Below are positions 1 through 8,867 of a stretch of DNA of 64,000 bases, one piece after another; positions within the stretch are counted from its first letter, which is position 1, and the number at the start of each line of letters is the position of its first letter. A program made the position numbers and the translations under genes. A model generated the notes under the pieces. The model had not been told where the DNA came from. It did no database searches and worked only from the letters and a program-made list of their open reading frames with translations. Origin of the DNA: Pseudomonas tremae (lineage in GTDB: Bacteria; Pseudomonadota; Gammaproteobacteria; Pseudomonadales; Pseudomonadaceae). Location of the stretch: NCBI RefSeq assembly GCF_001401155.1, contig NZ_LJRO01000031.1:62001-126000 (forward strand), in the 5' to 3' direction.

Positions 1-636
1 GACTTTGCCCGTGCTGCCGGCGTGCCACTCGAAGTGGCGAAAGCGCTGAAACTGATGGATGTCGAGCCCCGCGCCGTTGACCTGGGGGAAGTGGGCGGCA
101 AGCTGTTCCTCAATATGGCGACAGGCGGTTTTGGCAGTCAGGTGACGGCCAACACCTCCGAAGACCTCAAGAAAGTACTGGGCGGCGCAGCCTATCTGTT
201 TACCGGACTGACGCGCTTCAGCGAGCTGCACGCTGCTCATGGCGAGTTGACCGGGCCGGACTTTCACTGGCGCGGCGATCTGCTCGCGCTGGGCATCGGC
301 AACGGTCGCCAGGCGGGCGGCGGACACGAACTGTGTCCGACTGCGTTGGCCGATGATGGCTTGCTGGACATCAGCATACTGCCAGCGCCTCAGGAAGTGG
401 TGGGTACGCTCAGAAGTCTGCTCGAGGGTGGTCTCGGCTTTGACAACATGTTCATCCGCGCACGTCTGCCCTGGGTCGAACTCAAGTCTGCCCAGGGGCT
501 GGATATCAATCTGGACGGCGAGCCGTTGTCCGGTGAAGACCTGCGCTTCGAGGCGCGACCGGCAGCGCTGCAGGTTCATCTACCAGCGGACTCACCCTTG
601 CTGAGCAACGTAGCGGGTCTCAATCGTCCAGACTGA
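1..636 (+). CDS. yegS: YegS-type lipid kinase, 3' part (5' end outside window)
   Basis: The reading frame is open from base 1, so the gene begins upstream and the nucleotide-binding N-terminal domain is missing here. The visible 211 codons match the C-terminal part of the YegS/diacylglycerol kinase-like family: a glycine-rich stretch GNGRQAGGGH followed by DDGLLDISIL, as in lipid kinases that phosphorylate phosphatidylglycerol or related lipids at the inner membrane. An apparent GTG at 22 is only an internal valine codon. The last 17 bases overlap the 3' end of the convergent response regulator gene. The family is clear; the in vivo substrate is not. Confidence 0.85.
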   Translation, partial: DFARAAGVPLEVAKALKLMDVEPRAVDLGEVGGKLFLNMATGGFGSQVTANTSEDLKKVLGGAAYLFTGLTRFSELHAAHGELTGPDFHWRGDLLALGIGNGRQAGGGHELCPTALADDGLLDISILPAPQEVVGTLRSLLEGGLGFDNMFIRARLPWVELKSAQGLDINLDGEPLSGEDLRFEARPAALQVHLPADSPLLSNVAGLNRPD

Positions 637-1282
637 TGATCCGTTCCCGAACACAAAACAGTACCAGCCCGGCGACATCGAAGATCTGCAGACGCTTCAT
701 GATCTGGGACCGATGGGTTTCGACGGTCTTTATGCTCAGGCCCAGGCCGCTGGCCATTTCGCGTGTCGATTTGCCGCGAACGATCAGTCGCAGTATTTCA
801 AGTTGGCGCGCGGTGAGGTTATGCCGCTCTTTCGCTTCGATGGCCCTGTTCGATCGAGTGCCGCGCGTGGCACGCTTGACGACGGTGTGGGCGATGGCAG
901 GGCTCAGGTAGCGCTCGCCCGAGCGCAGCGCATCCAGTGCCTGCTCGAGTTCGGCGGCGGTGGTGTCCTTGAGCAGATAGCCGCAAGCGCCCAGCTCTAG
1001 TGCGCGCATGATCATCGCCGTATCAGTGTGCATCGAAAGAACCAGGACTTTGCACTGCGGTTGCACACTCAACAGTTGTTCGAGTGCGTCGAGGCCGTCG
1101 ACGTTCTTCATCCAGATGTCGAGCAGTACGATGTCGGGCTGGAGGCATTGCGCCAGGCTCGACAGCTGCGCACCGTCAGATGCTTCGCCCACGACAGCGT
1201 AGCCCGGAATATCCGCAACCAGCGCTCGCACGCCGGCTCTGATCAGTGAGTGATCGTCGACCAGTAACAGATTGCAGGTCAT
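620..1282 (-). CDS. NarL/FixJ-type response regulator
   Basis: This 220-residue protein has an N-terminal receiver domain and a C-terminal LuxR-type helix-turn-helix. The acidic pair is D9-D10, the phospho-acceptor is D55 in IVLLDIWMKN, and the conserved lysine lies in GYLLKDT near residue 105. The HTH spans about residues 154-200 (LTARQLEILRLI, then SIKTVETHR). It should act as a phosphorylation-dependent transcription factor. No histidine kinase gene is adjacent, so its partner is unknown. The next gene upstream on the same strand is a small Hpt-like protein, which may belong to the same pathway. The 3' end overlaps the lipid kinase gene by 17 bp. Confidence 0.9.
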   Translation of the reverse strand: MTCNLLLVDDHSLIRAGVRALVADIPGYAVVGEASDGAQLSSLAQCLQPDIVLLDIWMKNVDGLDALEQLLSVQPQCKVLVLSMHTDTAMIMRALELGACGYLLKDTTAAELEQALDALRSGERYLSPAIAHTVVKRATRGTRSNRAIEAKERHNLTARQLEILRLIVRGKSTREMASGLGLSIKTVETHRSQIMKRLQIFDVAGLVLFCVRERIISLDD

Positions 1283-1418
1283 GGTGGCTCTTGCGTAGAT
1301 AGGCCCGCTGAGGTCATTCCTTCGTCAAACATCAAGACAATGGACGGAAATGTCCTGTATGACAATAGCGCTTGCGGGCAATGCAACAACACGGTCGGCC
1401 CGTGAGTCGCATCAAATG

Positions 1419-1847
1419 CTATCGGCGGGTAGTACCTGCCGGCGCCTGTGGCGTGGACAAGCCAGCCAATTGGTCAAGAAGCTCGAGTTGTTCGTTGTTG
1501 TCCATCGTCAACTCGCCGGTCTGCGGATCGAGTAGCTCGACTTGCCATGAAATCAGCGTAAGGCAGTTCTTGACCGTGCGCAGTGTTTCCTGCGACAGCT
1601 CGCTGGTCTGGCTGCCGGATTTCAACAGCTGGCACAGCTTGCTTGAAAACTCGGCGATACAGGGCACCGGCGCTGCTTCCGCTTCCCTAGCCAACGTGCG
1701 CAGTGTGGTCAGCAGGCAGCCTGTCGCATCCTCGTCGTCGGGGATCATCTCCAGGTGCGACAGGCATTCTTCCGATTTGTAAAGAAGCGCCTGAGATGTG
1801 CTCAGAAACTCGTCGTGTTTCTGCTGCCAATCGTTGTTGCTCAGCAT
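1419..1847 (-). CDS. Small helical protein resembling an Hpt domain without the histidine
   Basis: This 142-residue protein is predicted to be mostly alpha-helical, acidic, and without signal peptide or membrane segment. Residues 46-76 (LTTLRTLAREA, then EFSSKLCQLL) recall the pattern of histidine phosphotransfer domains, normally xxHTLKGxA followed by a helix ending LExLL. Here arginine 50 sits where the phosphorylatable histidine would be. If the resemblance is real, the protein is a non-phosphorylatable Hpt-like adaptor. Its position 136 bp upstream of a response regulator on the same strand fits a signalling role, but this is inference. Otherwise it is a conserved hypothetical protein. 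Confidence 0.6.
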   Translation of the reverse strand: MLSNNDWQQKHDEFLSTSQALLYKSEECLSHLEMIPDDEDATGCLLTTLRTLAREAEAAPVPCIAEFSSKLCQLLKSGSQTSELSQETLRTVKNCLTLISWQVELLDPQTGELTMDNNEQLELLDQLAGLSTPQAPAGTTRR

Positions 1848-2295
1848 CCTTTATCTCCACAGATCATGGATAGCGAACTTCCGCCCGCGGCGAATGGCTG
1901 ACAGTTAATGTCGATTTCACATGAAAGTATGTAGGGCATTTCCGAATGTCGCCAATTCCGGTCGTGTACTCAGGGTGTAAGGCGGACAAGAATCAGGCTC
2001 CGGTCATAAAGTGAGAATTACTTCACGATAGTGGCAATTAGATGGTGATCATATCAGGTTATCCCTGATTGACATTTTATGGGCGTAGCAAGCGTGGCCG
2101 TTGTATCTCTACAGAGTGCCTGGCCTTTAGCGCATTGTGTTGCAACATTTGTCGGCGAAGGCTGCCGGGCGGGGAAGCGGTGATGTTATATTGATATCAA
2201 TTTCTGCGAATGGCCTTCATCGCCATTAAGGTCCGGCCCGTTTCAGCCGATACAGCTTCTATAGACTCATCATGACCATTGCTTCTGGAGCTAAA
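1848..2295. other. Intergenic region upstream of cheV
   Basis: These 448 bases lie between two divergent genes and are more AT-rich than their surroundings. I see a 6-bp inverted repeat ATCAGG-TTATC-CCTGAT at 2053-2069, a consensus -35-like TTGACA at 2069-2074 without a convincing -10, and a 12-bp palindrome ATTGATATCAAT at 2190-2201. I see no gene or RNA. The cheV and Hpt-like promoters must lie here. Confidence 0.5.
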
Positions 2296-3222
2296 ATGGC
2301 AGGCATTCTCGACACAGTAGATCAACGCACACAGCTGGTGGGCGAGAATCGCCTGGAAATCCTCATGTTTCGCCTTGCCGGTCGGCAGTTGTTCGCGATT
2401 AACGTGTTCAAGGTCCAGGAAGTGCTGCAACTACCCAAACTGACCCTCATGCCGCAACGTCACTCCTTCGTCTGTGGTGTCGTCAATCTGCGCGGTCAGA
2501 CCCTTCCGGTGATCGACCTGTCCCAGGCCATCGGCATGCGTCCGCTGGTGCCAGGGCCTGGCAGCACAATTATTGTGACTGAGTACAACCGCTCTGTTCA
2601 GGCGTTCCTGGTCGGTGGCGTGGATCGCATCGTTAACATGAACTGGGATGCGATCATGCCGCCACCGGCCAGCGCCGGTCGCCAGCACTACCTGACGGCC
2701 ATCAGCAAGGTCGATGATCAACTGGTAGAAATCATCGACGTTGAGAAAGTCCTCGCCGAGATCGTGCCCTACAACGCCAAGGTATCCCGCGAGAAGCTTG
2801 AAGATCCGGTGCTGGAACACGCACGTGGTCGTGAAGTACTGCTGGTCGATGACTCGAAGGTAGCTCTGTCACAGCTGCGCGATACCCTCTCTCAACTGGG
2901 TCTCAAGCTGCACGTGGCCAGTGATGGCTTGAAGGCGTTGAACATGCTCAAGGCCTGGGCAGATGCAGGCGAGAACGTTCAAGAGAAGCTGTTGATGGTG
3001 TTTACCGATGCAGAAATGCCGGAAATGGATGGCTATCGTCTGACCACCGAGATTCGCAACGACCCGCGCCTGCGCGCCCTGTACATCGTGCTGCACACCT
3101 CGCTGTCCGGAAGCTTCAACGAATCGATGGTCAAGAAGGTCGGCTGCGACAACTTCCTCTCCAAGTTTCAGCCCGACAAGCTGGTCGAAGTGGTGCGCGA
3201 GCGTCTCCTGATGATCATCTGA
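2296..3222 (+). CDS. cheV: CheV-type chemotaxis coupling protein (CheW domain plus receiver)
   Basis: The start at 2296 is chosen because GGAG at 2287-2290 is well spaced for it and MAGILDTVDQ is the usual beginning of Pseudomonas CheV proteins; an in-frame ATG at 2272 has no such site. The 308-residue product has a CheW-like domain (about residues 15-160, with GVVNLRGQTLPVIDL) and a receiver domain (about 178-305). The acidic pair is D185-D186 and the phospho-acceptor is D238 in VFTDAEMPEMDG. CheV proteins link chemoreceptors to CheA and use phosphorylation to tune adaptation. The gene stands alone, far from a che cluster. Its target receptor cannot be told from this window. Confidence 0.93.
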   Translation: MAGILDTVDQRTQLVGENRLEILMFRLAGRQLFAINVFKVQEVLQLPKLTLMPQRHSFVCGVVNLRGQTLPVIDLSQAIGMRPLVPGPGSTIIVTEYNRSVQAFLVGGVDRIVNMNWDAIMPPPASAGRQHYLTAISKVDDQLVEIIDVEKVLAEIVPYNAKVSREKLEDPVLEHARGREVLLVDDSKVALSQLRDTLSQLGLKLHVASDGLKALNMLKAWADAGENVQEKLLMVFTDAEMPEMDGYRLTTEIRNDPRLRALYIVLHTSLSGSFNESMVKKVGCDNFLSKFQPDKLVEVVRERLLMII

Positions 3223-3268
3223 AAACTGCCGGACTGCTGCTCCCGGATGTCTGCCGGTTGCTCTTCGT

Positions 3269-3298
3269 ATAAGCTTTGACGTCAGCATCAAAGCTTAT
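3269..3298. repeat. 11-bp perfect inverted repeat between cheV and the MOSC gene
   Basis: ATAAGCTTTGA (3269-3279) and its reverse complement (3288-3298) flank an 8-nt loop. The stem is AT-rich and no T-run follows, so it is not a standard terminator. It ends 26 nt before the MOSC start codon and could be an operator or an mRNA hairpin. Confidence 0.6.
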
Positions 3299-3323
3299 CG
3301 AGCCCCTCAAGGAACCGGCCCTC

Positions 3324-4133
3324 ATGTTACGTCTCAGCTCGCTCTACCGTTACCCCCTCAAGTCCTGCAAGCCGGAAACCTTGCAGCGAGCCTCTTTCGA
3401 TACATTGGGGTTGGCGGGGGATCGGCGCTGGATGCTTGTCGATGAAAGTAACGGTCGATTTTTTACTCAGCGAGCCCTGCCGCAGATGTCGCAGCTTTCA
3501 GTGCTGTGGAATGCCAGTGGTGGCGTAACGCTCTCGGCGCCTGATCTCGATCCTCTCGACGTCGCTGTTCCGCAGGACCTCGAAACAAACCTGCGTGGTG
3601 TGACGGTCTGGCATGATTCGCTGCAGGTGCCGGATGCAGGTGATGCGGCGGCCGAGTGGGTCAGCCAACTGATCGGCAAGCCCACACGCATGGTGTACAT
3701 GCCCGTGGAGCGCGCGCGCAGAATGCCGGGGGGCTACGGCCGCGATGACGGGCGCGTGAACTTTGCCGACGGCTTCCCCTTGCTGCTGATCGGCCAGGGC
3801 TCGCTGGACGACCTGTCGGCGCGTCTTGGCAGGCCGATGGACATGCGACGCTTCAGGCCCAACCTGGTGGTCGAAGGGGCCGAGGCTTTCGCTGAAGACG
3901 GCTGGAAGCGTCTTCGTATCGGCGACATCGAGTTCCGCCTGCTCAAGCCTTGTGCGCGTTGCATCCTGACGACAGTCGATCCGGTCACTGGCGAGCGCAG
4001 TCCGGACCGCGAACCGTTTGCGACGCTCAAGACCTATCGGCAAGTAGAGGGCAATGTATTGTTCGGCCAGAACATGGTCAACGAAGGGGTGGGGGAGCTG
4101 GAAGTGGGGATGACGGTGGAAGTGCTGGAGTAG
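3324..4133 (+). CDS. MOSC-domain molybdenum-cofactor oxidoreductase (YcbX/mARC type)
   Basis: The 269-residue product starts at 3324 after AAGGAA (3309-3314); a longer frame from 3276 has no ribosome site. The N-terminal beta-barrel (residues 1-110, starting MLRLSSLYRYPLKSC) and the C-terminal MOSC domain fit the YcbX/mARC group. The cysteine pair C210 and C213 in KPCARC supplies the residue expected to ligate molybdenum. YcbX reduces N-hydroxylated bases and similar compounds in E. coli; other family members reduce sulfoxides. YcbX also carries a C-terminal ferredoxin domain, which this protein lacks, so it needs a separate electron donor. It converges on slt across a strong hairpin. Confidence 0.85.
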   Translation: MLRLSSLYRYPLKSCKPETLQRASFDTLGLAGDRRWMLVDESNGRFFTQRALPQMSQLSVLWNASGGVTLSAPDLDPLDVAVPQDLETNLRGVTVWHDSLQVPDAGDAAAEWVSQLIGKPTRMVYMPVERARRMPGGYGRDDGRVNFADGFPLLLIGQGSLDDLSARLGRPMDMRRFRPNLVVEGAEAFAEDGWKRLRIGDIEFRLLKPCARCILTTVDPVTGERSPDREPFATLKTYRQVEGNVLFGQNMVNEGVGELEVGMTVEVLE

Positions 4134-4146
4134 GCGCCGACTGCCG

Positions 4147-4176
4147 GGAACAAGCACTCGTCCGAGTGCTTGTTCC
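4147..4176. terminator. Bidirectional hairpin between convergent MOSC and slt genes
   Basis: GGAACAAGCACTC (4147-4159) pairs perfectly with 4164-4176 across the 4-nt loop GTCC, a 13-bp stem. It lies between the stop codons of two convergent genes (4133 and 4186), as expected for a shared terminator. A T-tract is lacking on both sides, so the efficiency is uncertain. Confidence 0.65.
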
Positions 4177-4185
4177 GTGGGCCTG

Positions 4186-6114
4186 TCAGAGGTCGTCGAA
4201 AAACCGCTCGTGCCAGTCGACCAAGGGTTGCGGCGAGTTGAGTTTCTGACCGTAGATCACCGAGTACGACAGCACGTTTTGCACGTATTGACGGGTTTCG
4301 TCGAACGGGATGCTTTCAACCCAGACGTCGAAGGCCAGGTGATTGGCACCCTTGAGCCACTGACGCACACGGCCCGGTCCTGCGTTGTAGGCGGCCGAGG
4401 CAAGTACGCGGTTGCCATTGAACTGAGCATGTACCGAGCTCAGGTAGGCTGCCCCCAGCTGGATATTGGTGTCCGGGTCCAGAACCTGCTGAGGCGAGGC
4501 GAGCGGGATGCTGTACTTGCGCGCGGTTTCCTTCGCGGTCGCAGGCATCAACTGCATCAGCCCTGCAGCGCCGACACCTGAACGTGCATCGTCCATGAAC
4601 GCGCTTTCCTGGCGAGTGATGGCGAACACCCAGCTGGAATGCAGACCCCTTACTCGCGCTTCACGCACCAGTGTGTCGCGATGCGCCATCGGGAAGCGGA
4701 TGTCCAGATCATCCCAGTACTGTGCCTGACTGATGGTGCGGATCGCCGGGAAATACCATTGCATGTCGTAGGCCAGTTTGGCCTGTGCGACCATTTCGTC
4801 GCGGTTGAACAGGCGGCTGACGTGATACCACTCGCGTCGCCCGTTGACGATCTCGCCGCGGTCGTGAAATTCCAGTGCGCGCCGCACGCCAGGCGTGTTG
4901 CGCACCTTGTTTATCAGCGCCTGGCTGAGCACCAGCGGTTTGTTGTTGAGCTGGTACGGGCTCTGGGTGCGATCGGCCGCCAGAAAACCGTAGAAGTCGC
5001 GTTCCTTGGCCACATCCTTGTACAGCGCTGCAATCAACGGGCTATTGGGCTGGGCCAGTTCGAGGGAGCGGGCTTCCCAGTAGCGCCAGCGATTGGTGGC
5101 TGCGAGGTCCTTGGGCAGTCGCCGCGCCAGCTCGTACGCATCTTCCCAGCGGCCCAGGCGCAGGAGCAGGCGCATACGCCATTCGGTGACCGTATCGTCG
5201 CGCAGTTCAGGGTCGTATCGGGTCATGACCTCCAGCGCACGGTCGTCGTAACGACGTGCCAGGGTCAGACCGATTTCCTTGGCAATCTCGACCTGTTCTT
5301 CGCGAGAGAAGTGCATGGTCGCCGAGTAGCCATCGAGCATCGACAGAACTTTTTGCGGGTCCTCCTTTGCCAGGCGACGCAGACCTAGACCAACCACATC
5401 GGACATCGCTTCGTCCACGGGCGCGAACTGCGACGGGTTGTTGACCATCTCCGGTTTCTGGGCGACAGCCAGTAACAGGCGACCCTGTGGGGCCAGCGAA
5501 TTGAGGCTGTTGACCAGCGTGGTCGCCAGGCTGTAGTTACGCGCCTGGGCGGCCAGTTTGGCCCGCTGCCAGCGCTTTTGTTCGGTCAACTGGCCCGCTG
5601 CCGCCCACTGGGCGAAAAACCCGTCACACGCCGCCGGCAGTGTCTTGCCGGTCATCCAGAGCTTTTCGGCACTGGCATAGCCTTCGGCGCGTTTATTATT
5701 GTTCAACTGGTATTGCCCATACAGGCAGTCAAGTTCGACGAACTTCATTTTAGGGTCGTAGTACTTGACGAAGGGCTGCCAGTCGCCACGCTCGGCCAGC
5801 CAGCGCAACCAGCGCAGCTTCATCCAGTTGGCCTGGGGCAGGTCGCCATGTTCGGCGAGAAACTTCTCGATCTCGGCATTGCTTGCCGTTTTCAGGCGTG
5901 CCGTCAGCTCATCGTATTCAAGATACGGCTCCAGCGGATAGTCGGCCAATGCCGTGCTGTACATCTGGTAGGGGCCCGAATCGCCCTTGGCCAGTGCGCG
6001 CTTTGCTTCGTCATAATACTTGCGTTGCTGGTTGAGGTCTGCCGCATGAGCAGTCTGGACGGCGGTGGCGGAGAGGAGCAGGCACGATAAAAAGCTGAAC
6101 AAACGACTGCGCAT
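4186..6114 (-). CDS. slt: Soluble lytic murein transglycosylase Slt70
   Basis: The 642-residue protein has an N-terminal signal peptide (MRSRLFSFLSCLLLSATAV, cleavage likely after AHA at about residue 24). It then has a long alpha-superhelical U domain and a C-terminal lysozyme-like domain. The catalytic glutamate is E503 in TRQESAF, followed by the family motifs GAAGLMQLMPATA and SAAYNAGPGR. Slt cleaves the MurNAc-GlcNAc bond in the periplasm and forms 1,6-anhydromuropeptides for recycling, the pathway NagZ (19449-20459) also serves. The length equals that of the E. coli enzyme family. It is divergent from uup across about 205 bp. Confidence 0.96.
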   Translation of the reverse strand: MRSRLFSFLSCLLLSATAVQTAHAADLNQQRKYYDEAKRALAKGDSGPYQMYSTALADYPLEPYLEYDELTARLKTASNAEIEKFLAEHGDLPQANWMKLRWLRWLAERGDWQPFVKYYDPKMKFVELDCLYGQYQLNNNKRAEGYASAEKLWMTGKTLPAACDGFFAQWAAAGQLTEQKRWQRAKLAAQARNYSLATTLVNSLNSLAPQGRLLLAVAQKPEMVNNPSQFAPVDEAMSDVVGLGLRRLAKEDPQKVLSMLDGYSATMHFSREEQVEIAKEIGLTLARRYDDRALEVMTRYDPELRDDTVTEWRMRLLLRLGRWEDAYELARRLPKDLAATNRWRYWEARSLELAQPNSPLIAALYKDVAKERDFYGFLAADRTQSPYQLNNKPLVLSQALINKVRNTPGVRRALEFHDRGEIVNGRREWYHVSRLFNRDEMVAQAKLAYDMQWYFPAIRTISQAQYWDDLDIRFPMAHRDTLVREARVRGLHSSWVFAITRQESAFMDDARSGVGAAGLMQLMPATAKETARKYSIPLASPQQVLDPDTNIQLGAAYLSSVHAQFNGNRVLASAAYNAGPGRVRQWLKGANHLAFDVWVESIPFDETRQYVQNVLSYSVIYGQKLNSPQPLVDWHERFFDDL

Positions 6115-6319
6115 GAGACTTCCGAACAGATGAGTCGGTGAAAAGTATGGCTAGCTTAGCCTTTTGCCAGCTCTTGGTGAAAGCATTGCCGACAAGCTTG
6201 ACTCATGTAGACATAATTGCCGTTTATAAAGGTGTCACCGATATCGACACGCGTACCGCGAATGCCGACATCCGCATGCTATCTCAGGTAGAATGCGCGC
6301 CCGGTTTTTGGAGAAGCTC

Positions 6320-8230
6320 ATGACCCTGCTCAAATTCAGCGATGTGTCCCTTGCCTTCGGCGCCATGCCGTTACTGGACAGGGTGTCCTGGCAGATCGCC
6401 CGTGGCGAGCGGGTGTGCATCATCGGCCGCAACGGCACAGGCAAATCCAGCATGTTGAAGCTGGTAAAAGGCGTTCAAAAGCCTGACGACGGCGCTGTCT
6501 GGCGCGCACCCGGCCTAAAGATCGGCGAATTGCCCCAGGAATTGCCAGTGGCCGACGGACGGACAGTGTTCGACGTCGTGGCCGAAGGTCTCGATGGCGT
6601 CGGTGCGTTGCTCGCCGAATACCACCATCTGGCGCAGAACTGCGTCACCGAGGAAGACCTGAACAAGCTTATGCACGTTCAGCAAGACCTCGAAGCCCGC
6701 GATGGCTGGCGCCTGCAGCAACTGGTCGACAGCACGCTGAGCCGTCTGCAGTTACCTGCCGACAAGACACTGGCCGAGCTGTCGGGTGGCTGGCGTCGTC
6801 GTGTTCTGCTGGCTCAGGCACTGGTTTCCGAGCCAGACCTGCTGCTGCTCGACGAACCGACCAACCACCTGGATATCGGTGCCATTGCCTGGCTTGAAGA
6901 AGCCCTCAAGGAATTCCAGGGTGCCGTGCTGTTCATCACGCACGACCGGGCATTCCTGCAAAACCTCGCGACACGCATTCTTGAGCTGGACCGCGGCGGC
7001 CTGATCGACTGGAACGGTGACTACGCCAGCTTCCTCGTTCACAAGGAAGCCGCACTGGCTGCCGAAGAGACTGCCAATGCGCTCTTCGACAAACGTCTGG
7101 CTCAGGAAGAAGTCTGGATTCGTCAGGGGATCAAGGCCCGTCGTACCCGTAACGAAGGCCGTGTGCGTGCGCTTAAGGAGTTGCGTGTAGAGCGCAGCGA
7201 GCGTCGTGAGCGTACCGGCAAGGCCAATATCCAGCTCGACACTGCCGAAAAATCCGGCAAGCAGGTCATGATTCTGGAAAACGTCAGCTTCGCTCACCCG
7301 GGCGGGCCGACCCTGATCAAGGACTTTTCGATGGTCTTGCAGCGCGAGGACCGTATCGGTCTGCTCGGCGCCAACGGCACCGGCAAGACCACGCTGCTCA
7401 AGCTGATGCTCGACAACCTGCAGCCAACTGCCGGCAAGGTTGAAGTGGGTACGCGTCTGGACGTCGCCTATTTCGACCAGTTGCGTCACCAGCTCGATCT
7501 GGAAAAGACCGTCATCGATAACGTCGCCGAAGGTCGCGACTTCATCGATATCGATGGCCAGAGCCGTCACGTGCTGAGCTACCTCGGCGATTTCCTGTTC
7601 AGCCCGCAGCGTGCCCGCACGCCGGTCAAGGCGCTGTCTGGTGGCGAGCGTGCCCGTCTGCTGCTGGCCAAGTTGTTCAGCAAGCCGGCCAACCTGCTGG
7701 TACTCGACGAACCGACCAACGACCTCGATGTAGAAACCCTCGAGCTGCTGGAAGAAGTGCTGCTGACCTTCAAGGGTACGGTTCTGATGGTCAGTCACGA
7801 CCGGGCATTCCTCGACAACGTCGTCACCAGCACGCTGGTGTTCGAAGGCGAAGGCAAGGTTCGCGAGTACGTGGGCGGTTATCAGGACTGGCTGCGTCAG
7901 GGCGGTTCACCGCGTCTGCTGGGGGTTGCCGACACCAAGTCCGGCAAGGCCGAGCTGGCGAGCGCTGTGGTGCAGGCAGCACCGGTGGCGGCTCAGGAGA
8001 TGCCGGTCGCGAAGAAGAAGCTCAGCTACAAGCTTCAGCGTGAGCTTGAGGCATTGCCTGCGCAGATTGATGAGGTAGAGGGCAAGATTGCTGTGCTCAA
8101 TGCCGAAATGGCCGAGCCGGGCTTCTATCAGCGTTCTTCCGAGCAGACCGCAGCGGTACTTGCCCAGCTGGAAAACCTGCAGGCCGAGCTGGACAAGTTG
8201 CTGGAGCGTTGGGCAGAACTGGACGAGTGA
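6320..8230 (+). CDS. uup: ABC-F ATPase Uup
   Basis: The ATG at 6320 follows a GGAG ribosome site; an upstream in-frame ATG at 6293 is rejected. The 636-residue product has two ABC ATPase domains and no membrane segments. Walker A motifs are GRNGTGKSS (residues 36-44) and GANGTGKTT in the second half; signatures are LSGGWRRR and LSGGERAR. An arginine-rich linker (YLGDFLF and RRTRNEGRVRALKEL elements) and a C-terminal coiled coil (last about 90 residues) identify Uup rather than other ABC-F members. Uup affects precise excision of transposons and ribosome or replication-related functions. It ends just before a terminator shared with the convergent usp gene. Confidence 0.95.
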   Translation: MTLLKFSDVSLAFGAMPLLDRVSWQIARGERVCIIGRNGTGKSSMLKLVKGVQKPDDGAVWRAPGLKIGELPQELPVADGRTVFDVVAEGLDGVGALLAEYHHLAQNCVTEEDLNKLMHVQQDLEARDGWRLQQLVDSTLSRLQLPADKTLAELSGGWRRRVLLAQALVSEPDLLLLDEPTNHLDIGAIAWLEEALKEFQGAVLFITHDRAFLQNLATRILELDRGGLIDWNGDYASFLVHKEAALAAEETANALFDKRLAQEEVWIRQGIKARRTRNEGRVRALKELRVERSERRERTGKANIQLDTAEKSGKQVMILENVSFAHPGGPTLIKDFSMVLQREDRIGLLGANGTGKTTLLKLMLDNLQPTAGKVEVGTRLDVAYFDQLRHQLDLEKTVIDNVAEGRDFIDIDGQSRHVLSYLGDFLFSPQRARTPVKALSGGERARLLLAKLFSKPANLLVLDEPTNDLDVETLELLEEVLLTFKGTVLMVSHDRAFLDNVVTSTLVFEGEGKVREYVGGYQDWLRQGGSPRLLGVADTKSGKAELASAVVQAAPVAAQEMPVAKKKLSYKLQRELEALPAQIDEVEGKIAVLNAEMAEPGFYQRSSEQTAAVLAQLENLQAELDKLLERWAELDE

Positions 8231-8256
8231 TCGTCTGATTCGCTTATGCAAGACAG

Positions 8257-8278
8257 AAAGCCCGGGTAACCGGGCTTT
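8257..8278 (+). terminator. Rho-independent terminator after uup
   Basis: AAAGCCCGG (8257-8265), loop GTAA and CCGGGCTTT (8270-8278) form a 9-bp stem followed by another T. The A-run before the stem lets it also work for the convergent usp gene that ends at 8298. Confidence 0.85.
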
Positions 8279-8297
8279 TCGTTATGGCGATCTCAGA

Positions 8298-8738
8298 TCA
8301 TTCAGCCTTCTTGAGGCTGACTGCCAGTACGTCGCACGGGGCACCGTGCAGCACGTCGTTGGCGGTGGAGCCAAGCAGCAGGGCCAGACCGTGACGACCG
8401 TGGCTGCCGACGACGATCAGGTCACAGCCCTGGCTCTTGGCCAAGCGGTGGATTTCCTGACGTGGCTGACCAAACACCAGATGGCTTTGATCGTCTTTTA
8501 TCTGTGGGTACTTGAGCTTGAGCTTTCCCAGTTTTTCCTTGGCCTGATCGATCTGTTGCTGCTGCAGCTGCGACAGGTCCATAGGGACGTCGCCGCCGAA
8601 TGCCATCGCTATCGGTTCGACGATGTGCACCACCGAGAACTTTGCGCCGCTGGCATCAGCCAGCATGCTGGCGCGACGGATAACCGGGTCACACTCATCA
8701 GTAAGGTCAATGGCAACCACAATGTGTTGGTAAGGCAT
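8298..8738 (-). CDS. Universal stress protein, UspA family
   Basis: This 146-residue single-domain cytoplasmic protein begins MPYQHIVVAIDL. It carries the C-terminal ATP-binding type motif VVGSHGRHGLALLLGS followed by NDVLHGAPCDVLAV, typical of ATP-binding Usp proteins. The start has GGAGGA eight bases upstream. Usp proteins help survival under energy or oxygen limitation. A homologue sits at the same place between uup and fadBA in P. aeruginosa, as I recall the gene order. Regulation is not visible. Confidence 0.93.
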   Translation of the reverse strand: MPYQHIVVAIDLTDECDPVIRRASMLADASGAKFSVVHIVEPIAMAFGGDVPMDLSQLQQQQIDQAKEKLGKLKLKYPQIKDDQSHLVFGQPRQEIHRLAKSQGCDLIVVGSHGRHGLALLLGSTANDVLHGAPCDVLAVSLKKAE

Positions 8739-8867
8739 GAGGGTGTCCTCCGGGAGAATTGCGATGGTGGGAGTATGGCTCTTTCATGGGCATCTGGGCA
8801 GACCCTTGTGCAAGTCATTGTTTTTGAATTGTTATAAAGAGCCGGGAATCGGGCGAGGGAAAGAAAT

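Noticed and set aside
2010..2036. A possible FliA (sigma-28) promoter for cheV
   Set aside because: TAAA and CACGATAG are 13 bp apart rather than 15 and the second box matches only partly.
2190..2201. ATTGATATCAAT palindrome as an Anr/Fnr box
   Set aside because: The half-sites lack the required 4-bp spacer.
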